Of a DNA stretch of 64,000 nucleotides, positions 1 to 9,097 are shown one piece after another. The notes beneath the pieces were generated by a model, which worked only from the letters and a program-made list of their open reading frames with translations, was not told the origin of the DNA and made no database searches. The stretch lies in NCBI RefSeq assembly GCF_024054555.1, contig NZ_JAMXLY010000003.1:56638-120637 (forward strand), written 5' to 3'. How positions within the stretch are numbered: the first letter of the stretch is position 1; the number at the start of each line of letters is the position of its first letter. The stretch comes from Segatella cerevisiae. GTDB taxonomy: Bacteria > Bacteroidota > Bacteroidia > Bacteroidales > Bacteroidaceae. Position numbers and translations under genes: made by a program.

Positions 1-2
1 AT

Positions 3-1007
3 GCCGACAAGCAATGGGGTTCCCATTTTGCCGACAAACAACTCCGACTGGAGATTAAGGGTAACCTGACCGACCATCTGTACTACCGTTTCCGCCACCG
101 GCTGAACAAATCGACTGATGCACAAAGTCAGGATAATTTCGCAAAGGCTACAGATATCATGATGGCCGGCTATCGCTTCAATCCTAAAATAAGTGTAGAA
201 GCAGGAAAGATGTGTCAGATATGGGGTGGATTCGAATTTGATGAGAATCCGATGTACATCTATCAGTACTCTGACATGGTAGACAATATGGACAACTTCA
301 TGGCCGGTGTTGTCGTCAACTACAACCCGCTGCCTTCTCAAACCTTTTCTGCTGAAATCAGCAATGCCTATAATGGCAAGTTTGCTGACGAATATGGCAC
401 AGAGGCAAAGAGTGTAGGCAGATCGTTGGATGATGTCTCTCCTCTGACCAAAGCCAAGAATCCACTGACTTACATCGTCAATTGGAACGGAAATTTCTTC
501 GGAGACAAACTCCAGACGAAATGGTCATGGGGTATCCAAACGCAAGCGCAACATAAATACAGCCGTATGCTCGTTCTCGGTCAGAAGTTGAATCTCCCGA
601 CCGTACAATGGTATGTGGACTATATGGGAGCCTTCGACGGACTCGACCGTTTGAAAATAGCCTCAACTGATTTGGCAAGTTCTCTGAAACCTGGCACTTA
701 CTTCAGTGATGTCCACTATAATTCCTTCATATCAAAGGTCAATTGGCAATTCACTCCTCGATGGAACTTTATGGCTGAAGGTACTTACGAAACCGCAAGT
801 GTACAGCATATCGAGAAATTGAAGAACTACAAAAAGAGTATCGGTTACATCGGTTCCATCGAGTACTATCCCCTCAAGAAGCAGGACCTCAGGGTTTTCC
901 TGGCCTATGTCGGGCACAACAATGATTTCAGTCATAAATGTGACTTGCATAGTTACAGTACGAGTCGCATAGAACTGGGATTCATGTACAGAATCAAAGC
1001 CTTCTAA
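3..1007 (+). CDS. Outer-membrane porin, C-terminal part (Porin_O_P-like)
   Basis: The reading frame is open from base 3, so the gene begins left of the window and about 335 C-terminal residues are visible. The visible part is rich in alternating polar/aromatic strands, with phrases such as 'DHLYYRFRHRLN' and 'YYPLKKQDLRVFLAYVGH', and ends in a terminal Phe (YRIKAF), as expected for an outer-membrane beta-barrel. The pattern fits the phosphate-selective porin O/P family common in Bacteroidota. The natural solute is unknown. aspA follows after 84 bp on the same strand with no obvious terminator or TAnnTTTG box between them, so co-transcription is possible; a porin admitting C4-dicarboxylates or amino acids would fit, but that is inference. 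Confidence 0.72.
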   Translation, partial: ADKQWGSHFADKQLRLEIKGNLTDHLYYRFRHRLNKSTDAQSQDNFAKATDIMMAGYRFNPKISVEAGKMCQIWGGFEFDENPMYIYQYSDMVDNMDNFMAGVVVNYNPLPSQTFSAEISNAYNGKFADEYGTEAKSVGRSLDDVSPLTKAKNPLTYIVNWNGNFFGDKLQTKWSWGIQTQAQHKYSRMLVLGQKLNLPTVQWYVDYMGAFDGLDRLKIASTDLASSLKPGTYFSDVHYNSFISKVNWQFTPRWNFMAEGTYETASVQHIEKLKNYKKSIGYIGSIEYYPLKKQDLRVFLAYVGHNNDFSHKCDLHSYSTSRIELGFMYRIKAF

Positions 1008-1091
1008 AGACTTCATTATTAAATATAAATACAAGTGAAGATCTGCCACAAACTGACGATTCACACTTCCAATCATTAAATATTATCAATT

Positions 1092-2510
1092 ATGTCAGAA
1101 GAAAAGAAATTCAGAATCGAATCTGATTTGCTGGGTGAACTGAAGATCCCCGCAGATGCTTATTATGGCGTCCAAACACAACGTGCTCTCAACAACTACC
1201 ATATCTCCCGTAAGAAAATGCGCGATTACCCAGACTATGTCATCGCTATCGCCTATGTCAAACTGGCTGCCGTCAAGACCAATATCAGTCTGGGAGTTGT
1301 CAAAGGTAAGGTTGGGGCTGCCATTGAGGCTGCCTGCCGTGAGATCATCGATGGGAAACTCCATGACCAGTTCCCCATTGATATGATGCAGGGCGGTGCA
1401 GGTACCTCGGTCAACATGAATGCGAACGAGGTGATCGCCAACCGCGCACTGGAAATCCTCGGACACCAAAAAGGAGAATACCAGTATTGTGACCCGCACG
1501 ATCAGGTCAATTGCGGACAGTCTACAAACGACGTCTATCCGACAACGATCCGCTATGCCCTGATCAGGATGAACAAAAACCTGATCGGGAGTTTGACGAA
1601 ACTGATCGGTGCCTTCAAGGCAAAAGGCAAGGAGTTCTCCGATGTACTGAAGATGGGGCGTACCCAGTTGCAGGATGCCGTTCCGATGACTGTCGGTCAG
1701 GAGTTCAACGCTTACGGTGACAACCTGGAAGAGGAAGTCCTCAACCTGGACCGCAACGTCAAACTCTTACATGAGATCAACATGGGTGGAACAGCTATCG
1801 GCACCGGATTGAATGCAGTTCCTGGATTCGCCAAACTCTGTGCCGAAAACCTGACAGCTCTGACCGGTGAAACTTTCATTTCTTCACCGGACTTGGTGGA
1901 GGCAACACCGGATACGGGGGCTTACGTCAGTATGTCTGGTTCTCTGAAACGACTGGCTATCAAACTCTCCAAAATCTGCAATGACCTGCGCCTGATGGCT
2001 TCAGGTCCTCGTTGCGGACTCAATGAGATCAATCTTCCGCCAATGGCACCGGGGTCAAGTATCATGCCCGGTAAAGTCAATCCCGTGATTCCAGAGGTAA
2101 CTAATCAGACCTGTTTCAAGGTGATCGGCAACGATACTACTGTAAATTTCGCAGCAGAAGCAGGACAGCTGGAGTTAAACGTCATGGAACCGGTCATTGC
2201 AGAAAGTCTCTTCGAGAGTCTGTGGTGGTTGCACAATGCAATAGATACCTTGATCGAGAAATGTATCAACGGGATTACCGTCAATAAGGATCATTGCTAC
2301 AACATGGTCAAGAATTCTATCGGAATCGTCACTGCCCTTAACCCTTACATCGGTTATGACAACAGTACGGCTGTAGCTAAAGAGGCTTTACAGACCAACC
2401 GTTCCGTCTATGACATCGTATTGGAGAAAGGATTGATGAAACAGGAAGAACTGGATGCTGCCCTCGATCCGAAAAACATGCTGAAATCTCACCGTTTCAA
2501 TAAGAATTGA
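1092..2510 (+). CDS. aspA: Aspartate ammonia-lyase
   Basis: Cytoplasmic enzyme that reversibly deaminates L-aspartate to fumarate and ammonia; in fumarate-respiring Bacteroidales it feeds fumarate into the reductive branch. The 472-residue length is normal. The fumarase/aspartase signature GSSIMPGKVNP lies at about residues 321-331, with the catalytic-loop serines near 322-323 and a Lys near 328. N-terminal 'ESDLLGELKIPADAYYGVQTQRA' features and the 'GGAGTSVNMNANEVIANRA' block are characteristic of the aspartase branch rather than fumarase. It follows the porin on the same strand, and a bidirectional hairpin terminator lies just downstream. No anomalies are visible. Confidence 0.95.
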   Translation: MSEEKKFRIESDLLGELKIPADAYYGVQTQRALNNYHISRKKMRDYPDYVIAIAYVKLAAVKTNISLGVVKGKVGAAIEAACREIIDGKLHDQFPIDMMQGGAGTSVNMNANEVIANRALEILGHQKGEYQYCDPHDQVNCGQSTNDVYPTTIRYALIRMNKNLIGSLTKLIGAFKAKGKEFSDVLKMGRTQLQDAVPMTVGQEFNAYGDNLEEEVLNLDRNVKLLHEINMGGTAIGTGLNAVPGFAKLCAENLTALTGETFISSPDLVEATPDTGAYVSMSGSLKRLAIKLSKICNDLRLMASGPRCGLNEINLPPMAPGSSIMPGKVNPVIPEVTNQTCFKVIGNDTTVNFAAEAGQLELNVMEPVIAESLFESLWWLHNAIDTLIEKCINGITVNKDHCYNMVKNSIGIVTALNPYIGYDNSTAVAKEALQTNRSVYDIVLEKGLMKQEELDAALDPKNMLKSHRFNKN

Positions 2511-2544
2511 TTTAGACCTAATTAGGCTTTTTAATACAATCCAA

Positions 2545-2577
2545 AAAGGATAGTATTCGTGATGAATGCTATCCTTT
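2545..2577. terminator. Bidirectional terminator between convergent aspA and GH2
   Basis: Inverted repeat with arms 2545-2558 and 2564-2577 (AAAGGATAG.../...CTATCCTTT, one wobble pair) and a 5-nt loop, flanked by A-rich and T-rich sequence. It sits between the ends of two convergent genes and can serve both strands. Confidence 0.75.
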
Positions 2578-2623
2578 GTTATTTTCATCAGGTAAGAGAC
2601 GCCTCTCTTAGCTGATCTTGTAG

Positions 2624-5020
2624 TCAATCGTTACGAATTGCAATCTGTTTTGACATACCCTTGTTATCCGAAACAGTCAACTGAATGATTCCCTTTTCCT
2701 TTCCACCCCGAACGATCACGACCAACTGGCCATGAAAGAGTTTCATCCGAGGTTGTTTGAAGGATTCCAAAGAAGTCGGATCACCATTGCAGACAGCCTC
2801 AAAAGTTCCGGGACCGGTCACATTGAAGGACAGTTCTCTATCGTCCTCAGGACATGCCGTGCCGGATTTGTCGACCATGGAAACTGTAATGAAGGACAGA
2901 TCCTCCTCATTGGCAGTAAGAGTGTCTCTGTCGGGGGTCAGGATGAGATGATCTGGCGTTTCTGCCGTACGGATAGTCTCCTGACCTGCAACTTTCCCGT
3001 CTTTATCATACACGACGACCTTCAACTCACCAGGTTCATAAACCACCTGATTCCATCTCAAACGATAACGGTCATAAAGCGATTTGGGATTCTTCTTGAT
3101 CCTCCCCTGACTCTTCCCATTGACAAAAAGTTCAGCCTCATCATAATCCGTATAGCAGTATACCGGTGTGATCTTTCCTTCGCGTCCCGGCCATGTCCAG
3201 TGAGGCAGCAGGTGGATGGTATGCTCATGCGTATTCCAGACACTACGGTAAAGGTAATAGACATCTTTAGGCAGACCGGCGAGATCGCATATTCCAAAAT
3301 AACTGCTGCGGGAAGGCCAATAAGTATCATACGGTGTAGGTTCTCCGAGATAGTCAAACCCCGACCACACAAATTGCCCGATCGTGTAGGGTTTGTCATC
3401 CTGCACTTCAAAGTCAACATCAGGCAGATTACTCCAAGAACAGTACTCCGTATCATAACTGGAGCATTGGCCGTCAGGATAAGTCAGGTGATCAGAGAAG
3501 ACAACAGGAAACTTATATACACCACGGCTACTCACGGTAGAAGCGGTCTCGGAACCTAAAAGAAATCCCTGTGGCAACTGACTGATATTCTTATCATACT
3601 TAAAAACTCGATAATTGAAGCTTGGAACATCAAGAGACTGTGCGAAACCTGATCTCAGGGCATCTTCAGCCCTGTCCAGTCCCTGAGTAACCGGTCGTGT
3701 CGGATCAAGACGATGGCAGATCCCCTCCAGCCGTTTTGTGATCTCCACTCCCAAAGCACTTCCCTGCTCCGGAATTTCATTCCCTATACTATACATGACG
3801 AGCGAAGGGTGGTTACGATGATTCAACACTAAATTCGTAATATCCTTGTCTGCCCAATCCTTGAAGAAACGGGAGTAGCCGTTTTTACATTTCGGGTAGA
3901 TCCACATGTCAAAACTCTCGGCCATCACCATCATCCCCAAAGAGTCATACACTTCCATCTGCATTGTAGAAGGCATATTATGAGACGTGCGGATGGCATC
4001 ACAACCCATATCTTTCAGGATCTTCACTTGCCTGATCAAAGCCGCCTTATTCACTGCCGCCCCCAAAGGACCGAGATCATGATGCAGGCAAACGCCCTTG
4101 AACTTACGGCTCTGCCCATTCAACACAAATCCTCGCTCTTTCGAGAAAGAGATGGTTCGGATGCCCACCTTATCGACTCGTCGGTCAATCAACTGTCCCT
4201 TATGGTAGAGGCACTCCTCCAATTGGTATAAGTCTGGTGTTTCAGGAGACCATAACTTCGGGTTCCTAACTTGCAGCAAAGCTTCAGCCTTTCCTGAAGC
4301 CGATAGAGGTTGACTCATGGCAGCAACCTTTTCTCCCAAAAGATCCGAGAGCGTCAGGCGCAATTCATACTGTTCACCTTTTCCTACTCCGGTAACTTCA
4401 GCAGAGACAGCAACCTCAGCATTGGCGGAATCGGCTTTCAAAGTTCGGATGAATGTTTTCCACCGATCCAGGTAAGTATCACCTGTCATCATGAGGGTAA
4501 CCGGTCTGTAAAGACCACCTCCGGGATACCAGCGACTGCTCTCAGGCAGGTTTTGCAAATGGACCTCGAGTTGATTAGGCCGTCCGTCATGGAAGATATA
4601 CGGTGTCACGTCTACCCTGAAAGCATTATAGCCATAGGCCCAATATCCGGCCTGATGTCCATTGACCTTTACCACAGGCTCGCTCATAGCGCCATCGAAA
4701 TGCAGCACGGCATGGCGGTATGTGGCAGGGACCGAGAAAGTCCGCTTGTAATACCCTTCGCCAATCCAAGGCAAAGCCCCGGAACGACCGGACTTCTCAG
4801 ACTTCTCAGTTTCACCATTTTGGGTAATGGCTACGAGTTGCAGATCCCATTTCTTGTCAAAAGGACCGGCTATAGCCCAATCATGCGGGACACTCACCTT
4901 CTCCCAATTCTTGCCATCTCGGCTGAACAGCCAGCCGTCGGTGAGAAATTCTTCTTTCCTCACTTGGGCTGCAGCCGCCAAAGAACAAAGCAGTAAAATA
5001 GACAGTAATCTAATCTTCAT
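2624..5020 (-). CDS. GH2 beta-galactosidase, exported
   Basis: Glycoside hydrolase family 2 enzyme of 798 residues with a Sec signal peptide (MKIRLLSILLLCSLAAAAQ), so probably periplasmic. Domains in order: sugar-binding jelly roll (about 25-185), Ig-like domain (190-290), TIM barrel (295-590), then DUF4982-type and GH2 C-terminal sandwich domains. The acid/base Glu is E415 in 'YSIGNEIPEQG' and the nucleophile E491 in 'LLGSETAST'. Their 76-residue spacing equals that of E. coli LacZ (461/537). It is the last gene of the galactan operon, 72 bp after GH53, and would release galactose from the non-reducing ends of imported galacto-oligosaccharides. The gene order SusC-SusD-SusE-GH53-GH2 resembles the B. 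thetaiotaomicron galactan locus. Exact linkage specificity is inferred from context. Confidence 0.9.
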   Translation of the reverse strand: MKIRLLSILLLCSLAAAAQVRKEEFLTDGWLFSRDGKNWEKVSVPHDWAIAGPFDKKWDLQLVAITQNGETEKSEKSGRSGALPWIGEGYYKRTFSVPATYRHAVLHFDGAMSEPVVKVNGHQAGYWAYGYNAFRVDVTPYIFHDGRPNQLEVHLQNLPESSRWYPGGGLYRPVTLMMTGDTYLDRWKTFIRTLKADSANAEVAVSAEVTGVGKGEQYELRLTLSDLLGEKVAAMSQPLSASGKAEALLQVRNPKLWSPETPDLYQLEECLYHKGQLIDRRVDKVGIRTISFSKERGFVLNGQSRKFKGVCLHHDLGPLGAAVNKAALIRQVKILKDMGCDAIRTSHNMPSTMQMEVYDSLGMMVMAESFDMWIYPKCKNGYSRFFKDWADKDITNLVLNHRNHPSLVMYSIGNEIPEQGSALGVEITKRLEGICHRLDPTRPVTQGLDRAEDALRSGFAQSLDVPSFNYRVFKYDKNISQLPQGFLLGSETASTVSSRGVYKFPVVFSDHLTYPDGQCSSYDTEYCSWSNLPDVDFEVQDDKPYTIGQFVWSGFDYLGEPTPYDTYWPSRSSYFGICDLAGLPKDVYYLYRSVWNTHEHTIHLLPHWTWPGREGKITPVYCYTDYDEAELFVNGKSQGRIKKNPKSLYDRYRLRWNQVVYEPGELKVVVYDKDGKVAGQETIRTAETPDHLILTPDRDTLTANEEDLSFITVSMVDKSGTACPEDDRELSFNVTGPGTFEAVCNGDPTSLESFKQPRMKLFHGQLVVIVRGGKEKGIIQLTVSDNKGMSKQIAIRND

Positions 5021-5092
5021 GATCTCTAAAATACATTGATCTTAATTCTTACACGAGGTGACAACTGAATGCTGTACAGTTTCAGACCTCAT

Positions 5093-6133
5093 TCATTTCG
5101 TGCCGAAGACATCCAGAGCAGACGTTGGTCTCCCGCTATTGTCAAAGGTGCCTTTGGTATACCCGTTCCATCCGTTGTAACATTCAGGTTCCCAATAGAA
5201 GACACCCAGACAACAGTCGAGTGCGCGGGCACCGGTGACCAGTTGTGTCATAAAGTCCTTGGCATAAGTTGCATCCCATGACGTCCCCGTCTCACAGACC
5301 ATGATTTTACTGCCATAGCGCTTGTTCAGGGTGGTCATGTTAGCAAGGCAATCCGTGACAGCCTGTTGCCAGTTCGTGTCGTCCGGGTAGAGAGACATCC
5401 CGATAACATCCCACTTTGCACCGTCATTCTTCAGTCCGTCAAACAGCCAAGTATAATAACTCAGGATGTTGCCCCCGTCAATATGTACGATCACCTTTGC
5501 GTCAGGATACACGCTCTTGACGGCATCATATCCGGCAGTGACAAGTTGGGAGAAATTCTTGGTATTCCCGTCAGAAACTTGTCCAACAGGCCATAGCATA
5601 CCCGTGCGCGTCTCATTGCCGACCTGAACCCATTCCACAGAATCAATACCATGATCTTTCAAAGTCTGGAGAACGTCTTTCGTGTGATCAGCCACTGCCT
5701 GTTTCAACTCGTCAAGGTCATAATCTTTCCAAGCCGCAGGGGTAGTCTGGCTTCCTGGATCTGCCCATGTATCAGAATAATGGAAATCGATCATCAACCG
5801 GAGACCAAGGTTTTTGGCACGAATGGCTTTCACCAGGACATCCTGCTTGTTGCACCATCCGTCTGTAGGGTTGACCCAAACCCTCAGACGAATCGCGTTG
5901 ACACCCATATCGCGAAGCAAACTCATACATTCTGTCTCACGACCGTTCTTATCATAAAATTTATCTCCTGAAGCCTCCATCTGTGTCAGCCAACTCACAT
6001 CCGCACCTTTGGCAAAGCCACTCATATCATAGGTTTTGGCTGTTTGCGGTACGGTGTCGTCATCACTGCTACAAGAAAACAATGCGGAGGTGGCAAGGCA
6101 CAACAACAATAATTTGAAAAATATATGTTTCAT
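5093..6133 (-). CDS. GH53 arabinogalactan endo-beta-1,4-galactanase, lipoprotein
   Basis: Endo-acting enzyme that cuts beta-1,4-galactan side chains of pectin (type I arabinogalactan). The 346 residues include a lipoprotein signal ending at Cys21 followed by SSDDD, the acidic stretch that marks surface export in Bacteroidota. Family features are present: 'GADVSWL' near the mature start, 'RLRVWVNP' at about 83-90, acid/base E174 in 'WVQVGNE' and nucleophile E281 in 'MVCETG'. It lies 15 bp after the SusE-like binding protein and ahead of GH2. Surface cleavage, SusCD uptake and periplasmic GH2 digestion together make a complete galactan pathway. Confidence 0.94.
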   Translation of the reverse strand: MKHIFFKLLLLCLATSALFSCSSDDDTVPQTAKTYDMSGFAKGADVSWLTQMEASGDKFYDKNGRETECMSLLRDMGVNAIRLRVWVNPTDGWCNKQDVLVKAIRAKNLGLRLMIDFHYSDTWADPGSQTTPAAWKDYDLDELKQAVADHTKDVLQTLKDHGIDSVEWVQVGNETRTGMLWPVGQVSDGNTKNFSQLVTAGYDAVKSVYPDAKVIVHIDGGNILSYYTWLFDGLKNDGAKWDVIGMSLYPDDTNWQQAVTDCLANMTTLNKRYGSKIMVCETGTSWDATYAKDFMTQLVTGARALDCCLGVFYWEPECYNGWNGYTKGTFDNSGRPTSALDVFGTK

Positions 6134-6148
6134 CTGATTACCCTTTCA

Positions 6149-7492
6149 TTATTCTTTATAACTCCATTTCATCGTCTTCAGATTCACTGTCACAGTCAAG
6201 GTCGTACCCGCGGTGAAATCATCTTCGAACCAAAGATTCCAGGCATCACTTGCAGAAGAAAGACTGTAGAGATCTGAAGACGTCGAACCGTACCAAATAC
6301 CGTTTTCCGTATCTACAACTTTAAAATTCTCCCATTGTTGGGGTTTGTAGGTTCCGGTGTATATGCCCTCGGAGGATTTCTTAAGTGTAGCCATAACCGT
6401 AGTCCCATCAGGGGTATACATCACCAACTGGGACGGCATCTTTACAGTTTCACCTCCACCGGTATGATCACCTTCGGAAATGGTATAATGGAATTGTGCG
6501 TCAGAGCCGATAGCCAAGGTGACCGTATAAGTCCCGGCTGTTGCCACCGTCGTATCAGGAAGTTGTAAGGTCTCCCCAGTAGAAGCATCCGTTCCGGTAG
6601 TTTTGTTATACAACTGGGCATCTGCTGTCGCCTGAAGAGCTTCTTGAGCCTTTGTCGTCTTGATTACCAAACTCCAGGAATCATTGTTACTGTCGTAAGT
6701 CATACCCTCACCATTCAATTTGATGCTGGTCAGGTTAGCGGCAGACCAACTGCCCTCTTTCGTATCCACAGTAACCAGCCAATCGCCACTTCCTCCTGAG
6801 AACCAGCAGTTCCAGGCATCAGAAGCGTTGGAGAGTTCAAAGGCATGTCCGTCCATAGCATAATTGCCCCAAAGTGTACCGTCGTTCTCAAGGAACCAAC
6901 AGTCTTGCCATGCAGATGCAGCCATATAACCTGTATAGACACCATTCTCGGTAGGAGAATACAAATAAGCTACGGTGTCCTTTTTCTCCTTGTCAAGTAC
7001 AGACATGCGGTTCAGATGAATCGTATAAGGAGTAACCTGTACCTGGCAGACATTACTGTATGCCGAAGTCATATTGTCCCCCTCGGTACTTCTTACACGG
7101 AAGTACAGAGGAGAGGCTTTGCTTTCGGTGAGTCCAAGGCTTTTGGCAAGTGTATTCAGGTCTGAGCCTAAATAGGCTTTGGAAGGTGTCATAATCCTAT
7201 TTTCACTGAATTTGGCGAAATCTTCAGTTGCGGAAACCTGAAGATAAGTCTGTAGCACACCGTCAGGTGCAGTCTTGGAAGAATCAGAAGACAACAGTTC
7301 CGGAGTATTCCACACCAACGAGAGCACAACGGAAGAATGACTTGAAGGAGAGAGGACGACGTTGTCCGTGGAAGCCACCAAATCGGAAGCGGCAAATCCC
7401 CTCAAATAGATGTCATCTCCATCTTTGTCACAACTGCAGAAACCAACTGCGACAACTAATAGAATCCAAAAATGTAATATCTTAAATTTCAT
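6149..7492 (-). CDS. SusE/SusF-like surface glycan-binding lipoprotein
   Basis: Lipoprotein with signal peptide MKFKILHFWILLVVAVGF and probable lipidated Cys21, then DKDGDD, a surface-export signal. The 447-residue mature region starts with a SusE-type domain (SDLVASTDNVVLSP..., 'LVWNTPE'). It is followed by two clearly related C-terminal modules: about residues 190-265, and about 355-447, each running 'G-Y-TG', 'W', 'ASDAWN-WF' and ending in 'W-S'. These modules probably bind galactan. I chose the ATG at 7492 because the in-frame codon at 7498 is GTG and adds nothing to the leader. It lies between SusD and GH53 in the galactan operon, the position of the surface glycan-binding protein in such loci. 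Confidence 0.82.
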   Translation of the reverse strand: MKFKILHFWILLVVAVGFCSCDKDGDDIYLRGFAASDLVASTDNVVLSPSSHSSVVLSLVWNTPELLSSDSSKTAPDGVLQTYLQVSATEDFAKFSENRIMTPSKAYLGSDLNTLAKSLGLTESKASPLYFRVRSTEGDNMTSAYSNVCQVQVTPYTIHLNRMSVLDKEKKDTVAYLYSPTENGVYTGYMAASAWQDCWFLENDGTLWGNYAMDGHAFELSNASDAWNCWFSGGSGDWLVTVDTKEGSWSAANLTSIKLNGEGMTYDSNNDSWSLVIKTTKAQEALQATADAQLYNKTTGTDASTGETLQLPDTTVATAGTYTVTLAIGSDAQFHYTISEGDHTGGGETVKMPSQLVMYTPDGTTVMATLKKSSEGIYTGTYKPQQWENFKVVDTENGIWYGSTSSDLYSLSSASDAWNLWFEDDFTAGTTLTVTVNLKTMKWSYKE

Positions 7493-7503
7493 AACCACGT
7501 CCT

Positions 7504-9087
7504 TTAATAATTATCATTGTGTAAATTAGGATTTGCCGTCAACTCATTATTTGGAATCGGATAGATATTGTATTTGCTGTCTACGGCCATGCCATCTTTC
7601 GTTCCACCCTTCCATTGCCAGAGGTACTTGGAAGTGGTAAATTCATTGTAGCGGATCAGATCAGTCCGACGGACAGATTCTGTATAGAGTTCACGGGCGC
7701 GTTCATCCAAGATGAAATCCAAGGTCAATTCATTTACCTTTATATCTCCGCTTGTATCTCCATAGGCTCTTTCACGAAGGCGGTTAACATACTCCAGCGC
7801 CTGGGCAAGGCTTCCGCCCGTTCCACCTCTCAAGACGGCCTCGGCATACATGAGATAGACATCAGCGAGACGGAACATCGGATAGTCAGTATCCACACCG
7901 CCATCAGCAGTCTTGGAAGCTGCTACTCCCTCATCGTTCAGATTCGTCCACTTCACGGGGAAATAACCTTGGGACTGGTCATCTATGACATCCAGGTATT
8001 GGCTTTGACCTTCGGTATAGAACATGAACCGTTTATCACCTTGAGCAAACTTGGAAGTCAGTTCACCACGAGCCCTGAACATGCCCCAAGCACTCTGTAC
8101 GCCATATTTGGAAGGATCCAGCGTAGAAGAGGAATTCCCAAGTTCTCCACAAACGATATATGTTGTAGCGCCCCATGACACGGTATGGACAGCGTCTACA
8201 GGAAGACCGAAGATAATCTCATTCGTACGTTTATCATTATCTGCATTGAAAAGTTTGGCATAATCACTCTCCAAAGAATAGCCTTGGGCGATAGCCTTAC
8301 TACATGCATCGATACATTCAGTATACTTGGGTGTACCGGTATAAACTTCAGAGTTCAAGTACAATTTGGCGAGCAATGTGTATGCGGCCCCTTGTGAAGC
8401 TCTGCCATAAGGACATTCCGATGCCGGATACAGATCAGGGATAATGGCTTTCAACTCGCTCTCAATAAAATCAAAAGTTTGTTGCGGTTCATAGCGGGGG
8501 GGCGTATAACTCCCTACAGGATCATTCTCGCTGACGAAAGGTATATAGCGGAACAGATCCAAGGCATGATAGTAGAACATTGCCCTCATGAATCTGGCCT
8601 CTGCACGATAATGGATCAGGCTGTCCTGACCTTCACTCGAAAACTTCTTAATGGCATCATCACTACAATTGCGCAGGAACTCATTGCAAAGAGCAATATT
8701 GTAATAGATCCGGTAATACATATCTGCGACCCAAGGGTCATTTGCATCCCAAGTCAAATAGGTGATGTCACTCGTCTTGTCCCCCGACAACCATGTACTT
8801 GCGATCTCATCCGTTCCACACTCCTGAAGATTGAAGAAACAGCGTAAATAGTCATAACCGTTATTGGAAGTCAAATCCGGGTTATCCCCACCCTTACCCT
8901 GGCCGTTAATGACCATGGAAGTATAAATTTTGCCAAGAACGTCACGATAATTAGATACTGTAGTGTATACTTGGTTGGAAGTCGTTTCGGTATGGGGATA
9001 CTGGTCCAAATCTCCTGTACATGAAACCAAAGTCAACAGGAATGGGGTCCAGATAAGAATCAATTTATAAATAGATTTTATTTTCAT
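7504..9087 (-). CDS. SusD/RagB-like outer-membrane lipoprotein (galactan PUL)
   Basis: Glycan-capturing lid of a SusCD importer. The protein is 527 residues from the ATG at 9087; the in-frame codon at 9117 is GTG and lies inside the SusC gene. It has a lipoprotein signal with Cys23 (TLVSC), an early 'YTTVSNYRDVLGKIYTSM' helix, TPR-like 'YHALDLFRYIPFV', and the late family features 'PMFRLADVYLMYAEAV' and 'ILDERARELYTESVRRTDLIRY'. The extreme C-terminus 'YPIPNNELTANPNLHNDNY' is typical. Directly follows its SusC partner by 10 bp and precedes the SusE-like protein. Confidence 0.95.
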   Translation of the reverse strand: MKIKSIYKLILIWTPFLLTLVSCTGDLDQYPHTETTSNQVYTTVSNYRDVLGKIYTSMVINGQGKGGDNPDLTSNNGYDYLRCFFNLQECGTDEIASTWLSGDKTSDITYLTWDANDPWVADMYYRIYYNIALCNEFLRNCSDDAIKKFSSEGQDSLIHYRAEARFMRAMFYYHALDLFRYIPFVSENDPVGSYTPPRYEPQQTFDFIESELKAIIPDLYPASECPYGRASQGAAYTLLAKLYLNSEVYTGTPKYTECIDACSKAIAQGYSLESDYAKLFNADNDKRTNEIIFGLPVDAVHTVSWGATTYIVCGELGNSSSTLDPSKYGVQSAWGMFRARGELTSKFAQGDKRFMFYTEGQSQYLDVIDDQSQGYFPVKWTNLNDEGVAASKTADGGVDTDYPMFRLADVYLMYAEAVLRGGTGGSLAQALEYVNRLRERAYGDTSGDIKVNELTLDFILDERARELYTESVRRTDLIRYNEFTTSKYLWQWKGGTKDGMAVDSKYNIYPIPNNELTANPNLHNDNY

Positions 9088-9097
9088 GATTTTAATA

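Noticed and set aside
2732..3559. Long plus-strand open frame of 275 codons opposite the GH2 gene
   Set aside because: It lies wholly inside a well-supported GH2 gene on the other strand, its protein has no family-like sequence, and it has no promoter or leader.
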